From Dromaius novaehollandiae (Eukaryota > Chordata > Aves > Casuariiformes > Dromaiidae): DNA of 64,000 bases. The notes beneath the pieces are model-generated. The model saw nothing but the letters and a program-made list of their open reading frames with translations, was not told the DNA's origin and did no database searches. The stretch lies in contig NC_088100.1 of the NCBI RefSeq assembly GCF_036370855.1, positions 40,930,254-40,994,253 on the forward strand, read 5' to 3'. Of the stretch, positions 27,501 to 37,480 are shown one piece after another. Made by a program: the position numbers and the translations under genes. Each line of letters opens with the position of its first letter. Within the stretch, counting starts at the first letter, position 1.

Positions 27501-30500
27501 AAAATCATATCTAAACTTTTTTTTAGTCAAAACATTAAGTTAAGAAAAGGAGTTGCATTGATAAAAGAGTCAGCTGGTATACAGGAAAATAATCATCCTT
27601 TAAGAGATGCAGGGAAAGAGGATAAAGTTGGAATACAGTGCCTCTGAAGACTCTTCTGTTCTCCATCTTCTATAACAGAGAATGGACACGTTCAGTCTCC
27701 TCTCAGTAGATGTGGCCTTGATTTAGTGGTCTTCCCAGCATCTGATTTTCATTCCTATTTCCTTCTGAGTAGCCATAATACCTTCCTGCTCATAGCCAGT
27801 AGAAGGCAGCTAAAGTAATCTTGTCAGCTTTCACTGCCAGCGTCTGGATGCCCTTACACAGCTGTGGAAGTGATGAGTATTCTAACAGATTCCCTCTGAT
27901 ATCCTTTGGCAAAGTACTAAAACCCAGATCCTTTGAACTACTTAGGTGCCCCAACTCTTACAGATACAGATTGCAGTTTGGCACTATCATTGAGAAACAG
28001 AGCCTATATGGCAGCAAAGAAGCTGTCCACAAAGGTCAGAAAAGAGCAGTGCATTCATGTGTATTTCACTCCAATTGGGGAAATTTTGTAATCAGATTAT
28101 GAAAACAATGGCTTTGAATTTGCTTTTTCTAAATAAATGACATGATACTCTACAATCCCATCATACATCATCCATTTGCAGTAAACACTAACTTCCTAAT
28201 CATTTTGTTGTATTGTATTTTCTACATTGCAATTGCTTCATATCGATCAAAGATCTTGAATACGATCTCATATTGTTTCTCCTATGACAGAAAGCCAGAT
28301 TTCTCCAACTAGCAAATTTTCTATTTGATTTTTGTACAGAAGCTTGAAAATCCTGCTTCCCAGCATGCACGTAAGCCCCTCTCAGATAAGTGTCATTAAG
28401 CTAAAGAAAACCTAAGCTTTTATTCAATGAAAGACTTCTAGCCTACCTCAGTAATAAGAACAAGTATGAACTGAGACAGTAGCCTTCTTGCAAGCCTAGG
28501 AAAACATTGCCCTTGCTACAGTTTCTGATAAAGAAATGTTATAAGTGTTACTAAGACACAACTTAAGCTTCCAGAACCTTTGTTAAGTGATGATGTATAT
28601 GGATTTAAAAATTAAATAACCATTTTTTATGTTGAATTAGATGAACTTAAAGTAACAGGGGCATGTTTTTCATGGAAATCAAAACATTCCAAGACATTAG
28701 TGCATCTAAATTATAGTAATAATTATAATCCCTCAATCCAATTTTTGAATTAGTTTCAAAAGCTACTGGAACTTTGACACTTGATCATTACCTACTTCCA
28801 CGATTAACTTCAAATTTGGTCTAAGAGTTTTGGAAAGTGGTTATTAGAAACTGGTTTCAGAATTAGAACTACCTGCAGAACAAAGAGCATTTCTTTAGGC
28901 TGAAAGATGAGGAAAAATTCTAAAAATAAGAGCCTAATGTGTGAAAACACAAACATCACATCACTAAACCTGAGAGAAATTAAAGTGAAGCACAGAAGAT
29001 TTCAAATGTCCTGCATGTAAAATATGTTTTTCCATCTTTTCTTGAAACTCCAATACCAGTGAAAAAGCTGCTCTTAATTCAGTCTAATTTTTCATAATAT
29101 GAAAGTGTTAATTCAATGTGTAACAGTACCATTAATTAATTATGATCATGGTGTGTTCAGACTGAGGAAAGCTAAACACAGAGGAAAGAGACTAAGATTA
29201 AGAAAGGGAAATTTTACTAAGTTGAGGTAGTCAGTCAAAGCTGCGATAAAAAAAGAAAACAGTTAACAATCTCATGTTTCAAGAAAAACTATACCAGATC
29301 AAACCATCCATTTAACCCAGTATCTCATCTCCAAAATAGGCCAGTAACAGATGTCTAAGAAAAAGCATAAGAAAATGACAGGCACAATACAGCATCAGAT
29401 TATTCTCCCAACCTGCAAGAAGTTACCGTTCCGCAACTTTCTGAAACAGAGGTGTCGCAGTTCTATTTAAGGTGGTATCTCCATATCTATACCCAATATG
29501 TATGTTTTTAAGAATATCTCTCAGTTCTGCATGCGGTATGTATGACTAAAACAGGATTAACTAACACAACTCAGTAATAAAACCTGAAGTGTTATTCAAT
29601 CAAAAAAAAAATTGTGCAAGAGGAAAATGAGAGATTCACTAGATCAGAGCAGAAACTAAGGAGACTAAAGACACAACAGAGAAGCATCTTAAGTCTTATC
29701 CTCAGCATCTTGATACTGTTCAATATGGTGGGGAAAAAAAAACAAAAACAAACAAAAAAAACCACAGAGCTGATTTTTGGTGGTTATAAAAAGTAGATAC
29801 CTGCAGAGATGAAGATCCTAAGACAGCAAGGCTAAAGCAACCCAATAGTTTCAGCTCTAAGAATTAACAGAAAGCTCTTTTCCCTCAAGTACATGATTGA
29901 AATGCTAAGACAATGCAATAAAAATCCTATATGAAAATCTTCTCCAGTGAACAACTGCCATACCATACAACTGTAAAGCGGCAGCAAAACACCACTCTTT
30001 AGAAAGGTGAGCAGGAAAGTAAAAGGAAACGGATCAATTCACCTCATTCAGAATGAAAGGTCTGGCTAACCTGAATGAACCTCAGGAACACAACAGCTCC
30101 AGGCCTCATTACACTCGAATTTGAGGTCACCTAGAAATGCCAGATGCCACAAGGATAAGACAAGAGGGTCGTGATCAAACATTTGATGAATACTAGTCCA
30201 CAAAAGTCAGGCAGACTTCACTCAACCGCATTGCTACTGTTACACTATCAGATGGGAATAAAGTCATGCACAGATGCTTAGAAACTTGATGGAAGTGCTA
30301 ACCAAAAATGGAATATAAAACATCTGGGAGACAGTAAAAACATCAATACATTCTAAAAAATGTCTCACTAAAATAATTAGATGCCTTTGAATATAAAATA
30401 GCAAAAAAAAGGATAGAAGACTGATGGTTTATTATGACTTTCAAAAAACTGGTAAGTTTTATGCAAAAAACACTAAAGATTAAAGTGAATTAACATAAGA

Positions 30501-31948
30501 ACACACTACCATACAGCAGCCAAAGTACTGAATCACCTGCTTTCCTTTTTCTTTGCGCAGTAACTTCTCATGTATGACCACACTGAACAGAAAAGAATCA
30601 CCTTGCAGTTACTGAAGGATAGGAGTAGACACACAAGCAGTCTTTGCACAGCGGATGATATGCTGATGAACTGCGTTCTTGCTTACTTTATGTCAATTAA
30701 TTTGTGTAGCCATATTTTAAGGACTTGTGGCTTTAAAAAGAAACTTTTAGAGATCAAGAACTGGCTGAGAAGAAAAGAATAAACATTTGTTAGTCTATTT
30801 TTGTTGTGGTCAAAGGCTAACAACTTAGGCTATCAAATTTCTTATCAGATGCAGTGCAATGGATTTGTCAGTGATCAGAAAAAGAGGATAAGGATGATAA
30901 GCAATAAGATAATGCTGCCTTCTAATAGAGCCAAACTCAGAGAAGTATAAAGAACTTGAAGGGGAACTAGTAAAATAGAAAAACTCACAAAATGAGTAAC
31001 TGAAATTAAATACTGGTAAATGCCAAATGATGCAGATTTGTAGGAATACTAAGCCTGCTTTGATGTCTGACTACAAATGCCAAGGATCACTGGTGACCAA
31101 TGTCTTCATTCTGCAGCTGAGCTGATGTTGCAAAACTGTGGGATAGGAGGATGCAGAAATTTTAACTCTTAACCAAATTGTGGCACAACCCCATCTAGAA
31201 CACTATGCTCAATAGCAAATATTGTGTTTTGAAAAAAAATACCTTAAAATAGTCACAGATAGGAAGATGAAAGGAATGAAAACTAGAAAACACTGTGAAT
31301 AAAGCTGGGTTTTGAAAGTGTATACTTTATAAAGGAAATGAGAACATGAGAAAACTAAAAACGGCAAAGTCTGTTTACTCTGCCTCATACTAGACAGGAG
31401 GAAAAACTTTCAATTGAAGTCACAGGGAAGCTCACTATCAAAAAGCGTGAGTTAGAGGGTACGTAATTCCCTACCGCAGGATGCCAGCAAGGTGGACATC
31501 CAGGACAATTCAAGACAGCATACTACAGATAACAACACCCGTGCTCCCGGAGCACGCCGGCCACCGCGCAAGGAGTTCAGCTCGGCCTGGTGAGAGCGAC
31601 GCGGGCAAACACCGGCAGCTCCGCAGGGCGAGCAAACGAGGAAGGGGCAGAAGAGCCGCCCGGGGAGGCCCCAGGGGCAGCTCCGCGTTCCTGCCCGCCG
31701 CCTCCCCCGCCCCGCGGCAGCCGCCTGCCCGCCAGGCCCCGCTCACCATAAGGCCGCCGCACAAAGCGCCCGGCCGCGCCGAGGGCCCCGCGCGGCGGCC
31801 CCCGCCGGCAGCGCTGAGGAGCCGCCGCTACCCCGGGGGGGCGGCAGGAGGGTCCCGTCCCCCCCCCCCCCCCGCCCCGCTTACCTGCCACGGGCTGCCC
31901 CCGCCGGGGGCAGTGCAGCCAGCGCGGCGGGATCTTGTTGTACGACAT
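3452..31948 (-). CDS. RNGTT: mRNA capping enzyme, 5' half of gene (8 coding exons, partial)
   Basis: Bifunctional nuclear enzyme that removes the gamma phosphate from nascent pre-mRNA 5' ends and then transfers GMP from GTP to form the cap; it binds the phosphorylated RNA polymerase II C-terminal domain. Eight exons with GT-AG borders join in one frame (905 nt, about 302 residues). Residues 1 to about 210 are the cysteine-phosphatase-type triphosphatase, with the P-loop [10 protein letters not shown] and catalytic Cys126. Residues about 180-231 are an acidic/serine-rich linker ending in KRRKERLKL. Residues 232-302 start the guanylyltransferase domain, with the nucleophile motif KADGTR at Lys297 (human Lys294, so the linker is about 3 residues longer). 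The start is [20 protein letters not shown], close to the human N-terminus. The remaining roughly 300 residues lie beyond the left edge. No disabling mutation is seen. Confidence 0.97.
3554..4340 (-). other. RNGTT intron 7
   Basis: 787 bases between exons 7 and 8, bounded by GTATGAG and CTTTTAG. AT-rich, with nothing else recognised. Confidence 0.9.
4341..4450 (-). CDS. RNGTT: RNGTT coding exon 7
   Basis: 110 nt, residues 232-267 plus two bases: [19 protein letters not shown], then [18 protein letters not shown]. The acceptor is TATTTAG and the donor GTATGAG. This is the N-terminal edge of the guanylyltransferase (nucleotidyltransferase) domain. Confidence 0.95.
6470..6511. repeat. Homopolymer junction C13-T29
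   Basis: Thirteen C then 29 T on the plus strand (A29 then G13 on the RNGTT-sense strand). The A29 could be the tail of an old retroposed insert on the minus strand, but no source sequence or target-site duplication is recognised. Confidence 0.9.
8150..8990 (+). mobile_element. Ancient CR1-type LINE fragment (sauropsid CR1-like)
   Basis: Ordered matches to the CR1 reverse-transcriptase 3' region as known in turtles and birds: ACATGGGCTAGATGAAACTT (8156), AAACTGGAAGAAGATAGTGA with GCAGGGTCTGTTTTAG (8240-8285), ACAAATGCAAAGTTCTACAC (8453), AACAGAAATATAGCTTTAAG (8608), TTAGAAGCCTAGAAATAGAG (8756), TTTTCAAGTATATAAAATGC (8848) and AAACTTCAGCAAGAAGAAG (8945). Heavily decayed, with an internal deletion near 8290-8400. 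No intact frame remains. Confidence 0.75.
10190..10286. repeat. Long inverted repeat, 24-bp arms, 49-bp spacer
   Basis: The arm at 10190-10213 (core ATTATACGAATATGCATATT) is the reverse complement of 10263-10286 with a single mismatch (A/T at the twelfth to fifteenth position of the core). The spacer is 10214-10262. It could be a relic of a short terminal-inverted-repeat transposon or a structured element. No source family is recognised. Confidence 0.85.
11060..11090. repeat. Overlapping palindromes able to form two exclusive hairpins
   Basis: AAATAACTTTG (11060-11070) pairs perfectly with CAAAGTTATTT (11073-11083). Alternatively TTTGAGCAAA (11067-11076) pairs perfectly with TTTGCTCAAA (11081-11090) around a GTTA loop. 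The two stems share bases and cannot form together. It lies in RNGTT intron 6, about 500 bases downstream of exon 6. Confidence 0.85.
11589..11838 (-). CDS. RNGTT: RNGTT coding exon 6 (end of triphosphatase domain and acidic linker)
   Basis: 250 nt, residues 148-231: the conserved [20 protein letters not shown], then a hydrophilic linker ([20 protein letters not shown] and onward), a Gly/Ser stretch, and the basic [10 protein letters not shown] leading into the guanylyltransferase domain. The acceptor is TTTGACAG and the donor GTAATTTT. The linker differs in length and composition from the human protein, as expected for a flexible inter-domain segment. Confidence 0.97.
11839..15044 (-). other. 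RNGTT intron 5
   Basis: 3.2 kb of AT-rich sequence with an A20 tract (12416-12435) and a short (AAAT)n run near 12870-12890. No gene, RNA or recognisable mobile element is seen. Confidence 0.85.
15045..15120 (-). CDS. RNGTT: RNGTT coding exon 5 (triphosphatase active site)
   Basis: 76 nt carrying the active-site P-loop [11 protein letters not shown] (Cys126, Arg132) and [14 protein letters not shown]. The acceptor is TCTTGTAG and the donor GTAAC. The CxxGxxRT layout is that of cysteine-dependent phosphatases. All key residues are intact. Confidence 0.97.
15802..15816 (-). promoter_or_regulatory. Candidate CTCF site
   Basis: On the minus strand it reads CAGTAGATGGTGCTG, close to the vertebrate CTCF core (CCASYAGRKGGCRSY). 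This is motif similarity only. Confidence 0.35.
17265..17550 (+). mobile_element. CR1 LINE 3' end (avian type)
   Basis: Clear CR1 3' end: TGACAGGACAAGAGGCGATA, CACTGGAACAGATTGCCAGG, CTTGGAGAGATTCAAAACCC, GACCCTGCTTTGAGCAGGGG and GACTGGACTAGATGATCCCC, followed by the terminal octamer repeat ATTCTATGATTCTAT at 17533-17547. It is 5'-truncated, as is usual for this family, and less diverged than the other CR1 copies here. Oriented antisense to RNGTT. Confidence 0.93.
18456..18544 (-). CDS. RNGTT: RNGTT coding exon 4
   Basis: 89 nt, residues 93-122 plus one base: [18 protein letters not shown], then [13 protein letters not shown]. The acceptor is CTTTTTCAG and the donor GTGTG. The frame joins exon 3 as GG+G and exon 5 as G+GT, both glycine codons. 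Confidence 0.96.
18545..18665 (-). other. RNGTT intron 3 (121 bp)
   Basis: A very short intron with donor GTGAG and acceptor CTTCTTTTTCAG. It contrasts with the kilobase-long neighbours. Confidence 0.93.
18666..18769 (-). CDS. RNGTT: RNGTT coding exon 3
   Basis: 104 nt, residues 59-92 plus two bases: [17 protein letters not shown], then [18 protein letters not shown]. The acceptor is TTTTTCAG and the donor GTGAG. This is the core beta-sheet of the triphosphatase domain. Only 121 bases of intron separate it from exon 4. Confidence 0.96.
18770..23724 (-). other. RNGTT intron 2
   Basis: 5.0 kb of AT-rich sequence with a G9 run near 20178. Short open frames here (for example around 20461 and 22379) lack family resemblance. 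Nothing else was recognised. Confidence 0.85.
23725..23834 (-). CDS. RNGTT: RNGTT coding exon 2
   Basis: 110 nt, residues 22-58, including [20 protein letters not shown] and [16 protein letters not shown]. The acceptor is TTTCATAG and the donor GTAAAG. The split glycine codon joins in frame with exon 1. This is the start of the triphosphatase fold. The exon is too short to stand out as an open reading frame and was found from the splice sites and the family sequence. Confidence 0.96.
26254..26276 (+). repeat. Poly-A tract (A23)
   Basis: Pure A run of 23 in RNGTT intron 1. No retroposed body is evident just upstream. Confidence 0.9.
27796..27810 (+). promoter_or_regulatory. Candidate CTCF site
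   Basis: CCAGTAGAAGGCAGC, one mismatch from the CTCF core consensus. Motif evidence only. Confidence 0.3.
30990..31430 (+). mobile_element. Very old CR1/L3-like LINE remnant
   Basis: Weak but ordered resemblance to the 3' coding part of CR1/L3-type elements: TAAATGCCAAATGATGCAGA (31018), CCCCATCTAGAACACTATGC (31190), and GTCTGTTTACTCTGCCTCAT (31369). Extensive indels and no frame. Borders are uncertain, and chance similarity cannot be excluded without alignment. Confidence 0.45.
31859..31873 (-). repeat. G15 run just inside RNGTT intron 1
   Basis: Fifteen C on the plus strand, so fifteen G on the transcript, starting 11 bases after the exon 1 donor. The adjoining CGGGGC adds a further G run. 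Confidence 0.9.
31885..31948 (-). CDS. RNGTT: RNGTT coding exon 1
   Basis: Encodes residues 1-21 plus one base: the conserved N-terminus [17 protein letters not shown]. The ATG at 31948-31946 has G at -3 (GCCATGT). The donor GTAAG follows directly (31884-31880). A run of 15 C (G on the transcript) starts 11 bases inside the intron. Confidence 0.96.
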
Positions 31949-32330
31949 GGCGGGGCCCGGCGGCCGCCGTCGCCTCCCGCCCGCGCGGGGGGAGGGCGCT
32001 CAGCGCCGGCAGCGGCCCCTCGCCCGCGGCGCCTTCATTCAGACCAGCGCCGCCTCGACCGCCGCCGGCCCACAGTGCATCGCGGCGGGGGGGTGGGCGG
32101 CCGCTTCCGCTTCCGGGTGCGGGGCCGGCGGGGAGGGGAAGGGCGGCCTGCGCGCGGTGAGGGGCGCCCGGCGACGGGGCGGGACGGAGGTGCTTCAGCC
32201 GGCAGTGGGGGGCTGCGCTGCTCCGAGACCCCGGGGAGCGGGAAGCGGTTCCGCCGGGGGGTGGGAGGAGGCTCCGAGTGGAGCATGGCCTTGTGGGGCG
32301 CATCGCGTGATCCGAGTTAGGGGGAAAGAG

Positions 32331-33273
32331 ACGGAGGGCAAAACGGCCTTGTGCCGGCGTGTAGCTGTGCCGTCGTGTGAACATCAAGTGCTGGCTGCGC
32401 TTTATTCCCCTGCTCTCAGAAAAAGGTAGAGTGGAGCGGAAGAGTTTCACCCAAAGAGGACTAACTAGAGTAGGACTCTCCAGCCTGGAAAAGATTGGCA
32501 TAACGGGGAGCAGCCTGGGCAGAGAGGCAGCGACAAGCTGCTCGCGGGCCCCTGCCGTCGAAGAGCATGCTGCCCGTGACGGGAGACTAGCAGTAACGTG
32601 GTGCAGAATAGCTGGAGGGGCTCCTTGTTCAACAGGAACGGGAGCTGTGTAACTCATTGGTAAAGGATGCTGTGGATGCAAAAAGTTTGTGTAGGTTTAA
32701 GGGAAGATGAGGCAAATTCTTAGAAGAGAAATTAATTGAAGGTTACCAAAGTAGCAAACCACATCAGGCTCAGGAAATGTCCTGAGCTGAAACTAGCTGG
32801 AGGCTGGGACAAGCATGCTTACCCAGTTAATTTTCTCTGCACCTTTCCTTATGGCCTGGGCTGGAGGTGGGATTCGATGGATCCAGCTAACGGTGCAGCC
32901 GTCCCTCCATTCTGTATGTTACAGGTTTGCTAATGTAGAGGATGCCTCTGTAAGTGTCCTGTCCTTTCTTTTGTAAAAAGGCATGGCCATAAAAATCTGT
33001 CTTTGCGACTAGAGTCACGTAAAACCCGTATGTCTGTATAGGCAGAATCACAGTGAAAGCCCTCTATGGGATAAAAGTGGTCTGCCTATGTGGATTCAGT
33101 TTAAGAATTTCAGCCTAATAGTATTTGCCTACATAAAAGGAATGTTGAAGGTGACTGCAGTGAAACGTTAGAAAGCAATAGCAATAGATTATTTTTATTT
33201 TGGTAGTTTATTTTCCGGTTACTTATATTTCAATACTGTTCTGTTTGGACTTTCTGCTTTTCCATAAGCCAGG
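32331..33273. other. Intergenic flank of RNGTT promoter
   Basis: Transition from the CpG island to AT-rich sequence. Short open frames are present, but no gene is recognised. Confidence 0.7.
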
Positions 33274-33775
33274 TGTTATGGAAATTAGGCTTGTCGGCCA
33301 CCATAACAGGGTCCGACCCTAGGTTCCTGCAGAAAAGTTCAGAGCCAAATCAAAGCAAATTAAATAATTAAATTTTAATTACATGCGTGCAGTAATTACA
33401 GCTCGAGCTGGGTGCCTCCAAAGAGGGACCCCGAACAAAGAAATCCCTGGGCAATTACAGCTTTTTCAAATTAAGTTTCCCACCCCTCACGCAGTAGTTC
33501 ACACCAATAGTAATTTTTAGGTCTGGGGTCTCCTGCTCATTATTGGGTCTCATTGTTGTTCCTAGGCAGGCTGTTTCTCCCTTATCTTTACTGTTGCGGT
33601 TTCTGCTGACGGTTGTACCTTTGTTTCTTGTTGGGTCTTAGTGTTGTTTCTCAAGGTCCTGAGGAGGAGGAGGTGATTCTAAATCATAACAATTAACACT
33701 GCCTCAGCAGTGAGCTAAGGCTTTGTCCCTCAAGGTCCTAATGCCTTGCAGTGGTCTTATTTCAAAGCCTTGACA
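33274..33775 (-). mobile_element. Endogenous retrovirus LTR (avian ERV)
   Basis: Read on the minus strand: a polypurine tract AAAAGGGAGGA abuts TGTCAAGG at 33775, the likely LTR start. The body carries a TTCGGGGTCCCTCTTTGGAG block and GGCACCCAGCTCGAGCTG followed by AT-rich polyadenylation-like sequence (33360-33380), as in many avian LTRs. It ends in CCATAACA at 33274 or GGCCGACA at 33292. An internal TGTTATGATTTAG (33691) resembles another common avian LTR start and is an alternative 5' border. No matching target-site duplication was found. Confidence 0.7.
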
Positions 33776-34060
33776 TCCTCCCTTTTGGAGTGTGAGACGC
33801 AGGAATGCAGACTGCTTGTAACTTCCTTATCTTCCCAGCTTGAACCAGCTCTGAGGCCCTTTTCTTACTGGACTAAGTAAAAGTTCATTATTTTATCTAA
33901 GTGCGGCCTAAGGCTTCAGCAAATTTAGCTCCTCATGCTAAGCAAGTTTTAGAGAAGTTGTGCTAAGCGGCTACCTCTAGACAGTTTCAGTTTGCTATTC
34001 TTTAACACCAGGCATGCTGGTTTTAAGAGTTGATAGGTGCAACAGTTTCCAGAACTAATT
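33776..34060 (-). mobile_element. ERV internal 3' remnant next to the LTR
   Basis: Sequence upstream of the polypurine tract in element orientation. If the AAAAGGGAGGA boundary is right, this is the 3' non-coding end of a provirus. No gag, pol or env reading frame is visible and the upper border is a guess. Confidence 0.4.
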
Positions 34061-35836
34061 GCCTTTCTGTGTTCAGATTCAATGAGAATTCCTTAGGTGT
34101 GTGTGAACACAGCAAAGCAACTGAAATAATTTGATCTGTCTAGGATTTATGACAATCTTTATTATGCAGTGACCATGTTTCCTGCTGCATTTAATCACTC
34201 CAGATTTTATTAGACATAGTTTTTTTTTTCTCCAGAATATGCTGTGATGTCAGTTGAGGCCATCAGTTAAATAGTTTGTGTATTTGAGTCATTGGTTCTC
34301 ATACTACATTAGAAGTTTTTGAATTTTGTCATTAAGACTGTTAGATACTAATCTTTTCATTCTAGTTAAAATTAACACAGTTTTGCCACATCGAAAGACA
34401 GTAACTATTTCAATTATTTTCTGTAACTGTTCAGTACAGTTCCATTAAAATGCTACTGTGTGATGTTCTGAAAATAAGGTACTAGTTTTCCCTTAATAGA
34501 AGTAGCAACAGTCACACACCAGGTGGTGCAAGAGACCAGCCGGAGAAGAAAATGAAACTTGAGTGTAAGAAGTCAGAATCATGTTCAGAAAGAGCAGGAA
34601 GGAAAGAACAGCCACAAGTGGCTCAGTTTCTGATTTCGGTAGGATTAGGAGCAAGGTACAGCAAGGTCAGCAGCATGGCAAAATTAGGAATGAAACCATT
34701 TGCAGAGGTGAAAAACAGTATAAAAATATGTTGGGGACTCTGGTATGCTGACTGAGCAATACTCATTTCTGTCCTTGTCATCTAATTTTAAAACTGTCAT
34801 GTTTTAAAACAAAATGAACAGCTACAGAAAGCAAAAATACTTGCATGTGAAGATATATAGTTAAACTGAGAGTATACATACATCTGCTTTTATTTAGCAA
34901 TGCAAAAGGCAAATAAAATATTTGGAATGTTAAGTATAAGATACAGAGTTAAAATGAGGCATACAGCCAAAATGAGCTTAAGAAGCCGTCACTCGTAATT
35001 TAGCCTTTTGGTGATTCTGGGGTTGGCTGAGCGGAGCTTAGAAAGTCCTTCTGACAAACCAGCACAAGGTGAATAGCTGTTCAGCAGAACACCTTCAGCC
35101 ACACTGGAGAGCTTTTCCTGAGTTGTGACATTTGTCCCATTTGCCACATACCTTTTTGCTCCACATCAGCTACCAAAAACTATATGACAGTTTGAGCCAG
35201 GGGTCTCATTTAATTTGTCAAATGAGAAAGGCATTTCTTAGAGTGGGAGCAGGCCGTTCCAATTTTTTTCGCCGTAACATCTGCTATTTAGCAAGATGAC
35301 TGATCAGTTGATAGTTACGTGGGAATGGTGGTTTTCATCCAGGTTTTAACAGTGAGTATGCTACAAATACAACATTAAGATGTGGAAAATGGGACACAGA
35401 ATAATCCTTGTTACTGTCATCATTTCTCAATATATTCCTTAGGGAATTTTACGTGAGGGAAAAAATTAATCACCCAAAATCCCAGTATTCACTAGCAGAG
35501 TAATAGAGGATTCACACTTCTGGGAAAATGTTGCCTCCCACAGATTCAACCCAGATTTCAAGTGGTTCTGTTTACTTTTAAACTGTTTTAGTGCTGCCAT
35601 AATGAGATGTTCCTTCTGGTCTGGAAAACTTGGTTATTTACAGCTCGTGGTAGGCTGATGTTACGTATTCTGCACAGATAGTTTACACTGGCCTTTGCCA
35701 TATTAGACATTTTGAAATGCTTTACACAGAGATAGGCTAATGGCTTCTGTGTTGCATCAAGCATTCTTTGTGAGTGAACGTACTTTCCTCCTTGACTATG
35801 TCACGTTCATATTTAAGATCACTTTTTCCTGTTGTA

Positions 35837-35852
35837 CCAGCAGAGGGCACTG
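35837..35852 (+). promoter_or_regulatory. Candidate CTCF site (strong match)
   Basis: CCAGCAGAGGGCACTG matches the CTCF core (CCASYAGRKGGCRSY) at every position. Plus orientation, pointing toward BORCS6/PNRC1. Confidence 0.5.
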
Positions 35853-37194
35853 AGTTACCAGATTGTTCTTGTGACTGTCAAAAGTCTACACTCCCTTTGT
35901 TGAGCAGCAAAAACGTAGGTGGACTTAGTTGTTGTTTCAAGAATTGTTTTGAGAAAGCAACCGTAAATGTTTTACACAGACAAAAGAAGACTCTTTTAGT
36001 ATGCATACTGAATTGCTCTTGATCAACTCAATACTCTGGTCTGATTTTCTTCACTTCTTCTCACCCAAATGATGAGGGCTATTTTGAGAATCTGCTGTGA
36101 TAGCCAATCTAGAACAGGACGATGCTGATTGTGGCAATATCATCCAAGAATATGGGAAACTGTGTTAAGGATTAGGACCACTAATGATACCAGGCCATTC
36201 CCAAAGATGGCACTGTTGCCTTTTAAGTAATTCTTTCTCTTGGCACCACAGTCTTTGACAAATGAATTGCAGACAATTATCATCTTTTTAGTCAAATCAG
36301 TTATTCTCAAAAAATGATTCAGGAATAAAGGCTTCACTGTATACATATACTGTGGCACAGCTTCTACTTTAAGGAATTTACTGCATTTGCAGGCATAAAA
36401 CCTATTTTAATAGTCTATGAAATAACATTATCTTAGCTCTTCTTTGTATATCAGTTCTCTTTTATCTAGAGGCATTCTCATGCCTATATGCTCATCATGG
36501 TATCCAGTTGCCATATTAAATCCTTTTCCTGGCAGAGCAGACACTGTGATCCTGAAGCTGCTTTCCCAAGATGAGGTTCATCTTTTGTGCCGTGGGCTGA
36601 TTTCAGTTCAGTTGCATTGTTTGTTTGTGGTAGTGGAGGGCTGAGTTTGTGTTCTCCCATGACATAAAAGAAAAAAAATAGATTTTTTTCCTACTTACAA
36701 AGTGACCATTTATCCAAATTATTGCTGATTAAGAATCTTGCACAATGTCATATATGAATATTGTAAATAACTAAGTTAAGTACATCAGCCATCTCGCCTG
36801 TTCTAAGCAAAGAGGAAAAATAGGCATTTTGCCTGAAGGAAGAGCATATAATGTGGCTTTCTTCTGTACAGATATAGGTCAACAACTCTATTGCTGTTCT
36901 GGTTCGGTATAGTAGTATTTTCTATGTATTCAAAAGAAATATTGAATGTAATATGAAAATAAAACCATCCCTTGGGGGGGGTTGAAATAGACATTTCTGA
37001 CTCTGTAATAAATATTCTTAAAAAACAAAGAAGAAATGGATTATTTGCTAAACTGAAACTACAACTGGATTTAAGTGAAAGTAATTATGAAAAAAGCTAA
37101 CTATGAATGCAAACGTGCTTCACACAAGATTATTTTTCCACTGCATGGTAAAAGCCTTAACCTAGAAAGAAGCTTGATCCTATGAACTAGTAAG

Positions 37195-37480
37195 TTATGG
37201 TATAAATAATGTAACATAGCAATATATGAGGTTTTTTTATTTACTGATTCAATTAATTCATTAATTGATTTTTTTTCTAATGTTCACAGCAAACAGTTTT
37301 TGTTACTCATTATTTATATGTTCAGGTTGACTATTACAATGTTACATCATGATCGATTTATTTTTGGCATATATAAAGCTTTTGTGGGGAGGGGTTAGTA
37401 CTATTGAAATTCAAATATTTATTTAGAATTAATTGTTAATCTAGTCATCTTTTGTTGTAATAGTACTTAGATTCTAATAG
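37195..37480. promoter_or_regulatory. AT-rich block dense in homeodomain-type motifs (possible conserved enhancer)
   Basis: Contains TCAATTAA-TTCA-TTAATTGA (an 8-bp-arm palindrome near 37245), AGAATTAATTGTTAAT, and several TAAT/ATTA cores in 290 bases, on a non-repetitive background. The regulatory role is inferred. Confidence 0.25.

Larger units (their letters stand above)
23835..31884 (-). other. RNGTT intron 1
   Basis: 8.05 kb first intron. It holds an A23 tract (26254-26276), a CTCF-like motif (27796-27810) and an old LINE remnant (30990-31430). Its 5' end is inside the CpG island. The 111-codon frame near 25482 has no recognisable domain. Confidence 0.85.
31500..32330 (-). promoter_or_regulatory. 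RNGTT: RNGTT CpG-island promoter and 5' UTR
   Basis: Dense CpG, G+C-rich block around the RNGTT start codon. On the minus strand, paired ETS-type GGAAG motifs (CCGGAAGCGGAAGC at 32103-32116) lie about 155-170 bases upstream of the ATG, with Sp1-like GGGCGG-type boxes around. No TATA box was seen. The transcription start is probably between 31990 and 32120. Long open frames on both strands here are by-products of G+C-rich sequence. Confidence 0.8.

Noticed and set aside
31481-32681. Long overlapping open frames on both strands (up to 279 codons)
   Set aside because: They lie in the RNGTT CpG island, where stop codons are rare. The translations are low-complexity Arg/Pro/Ala/Gly and none continues a known family. 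Only the 64-nt RNGTT exon 1 is supported.
33274-33691. Solo LTR bounded by TGTTATG and CATAACA without further element sequence
   Set aside because: The flanks (CCAGG and ATTAA) show no target-site duplication, and a better polypurine-TG junction lies at 33775. Kept only as an alternative border.
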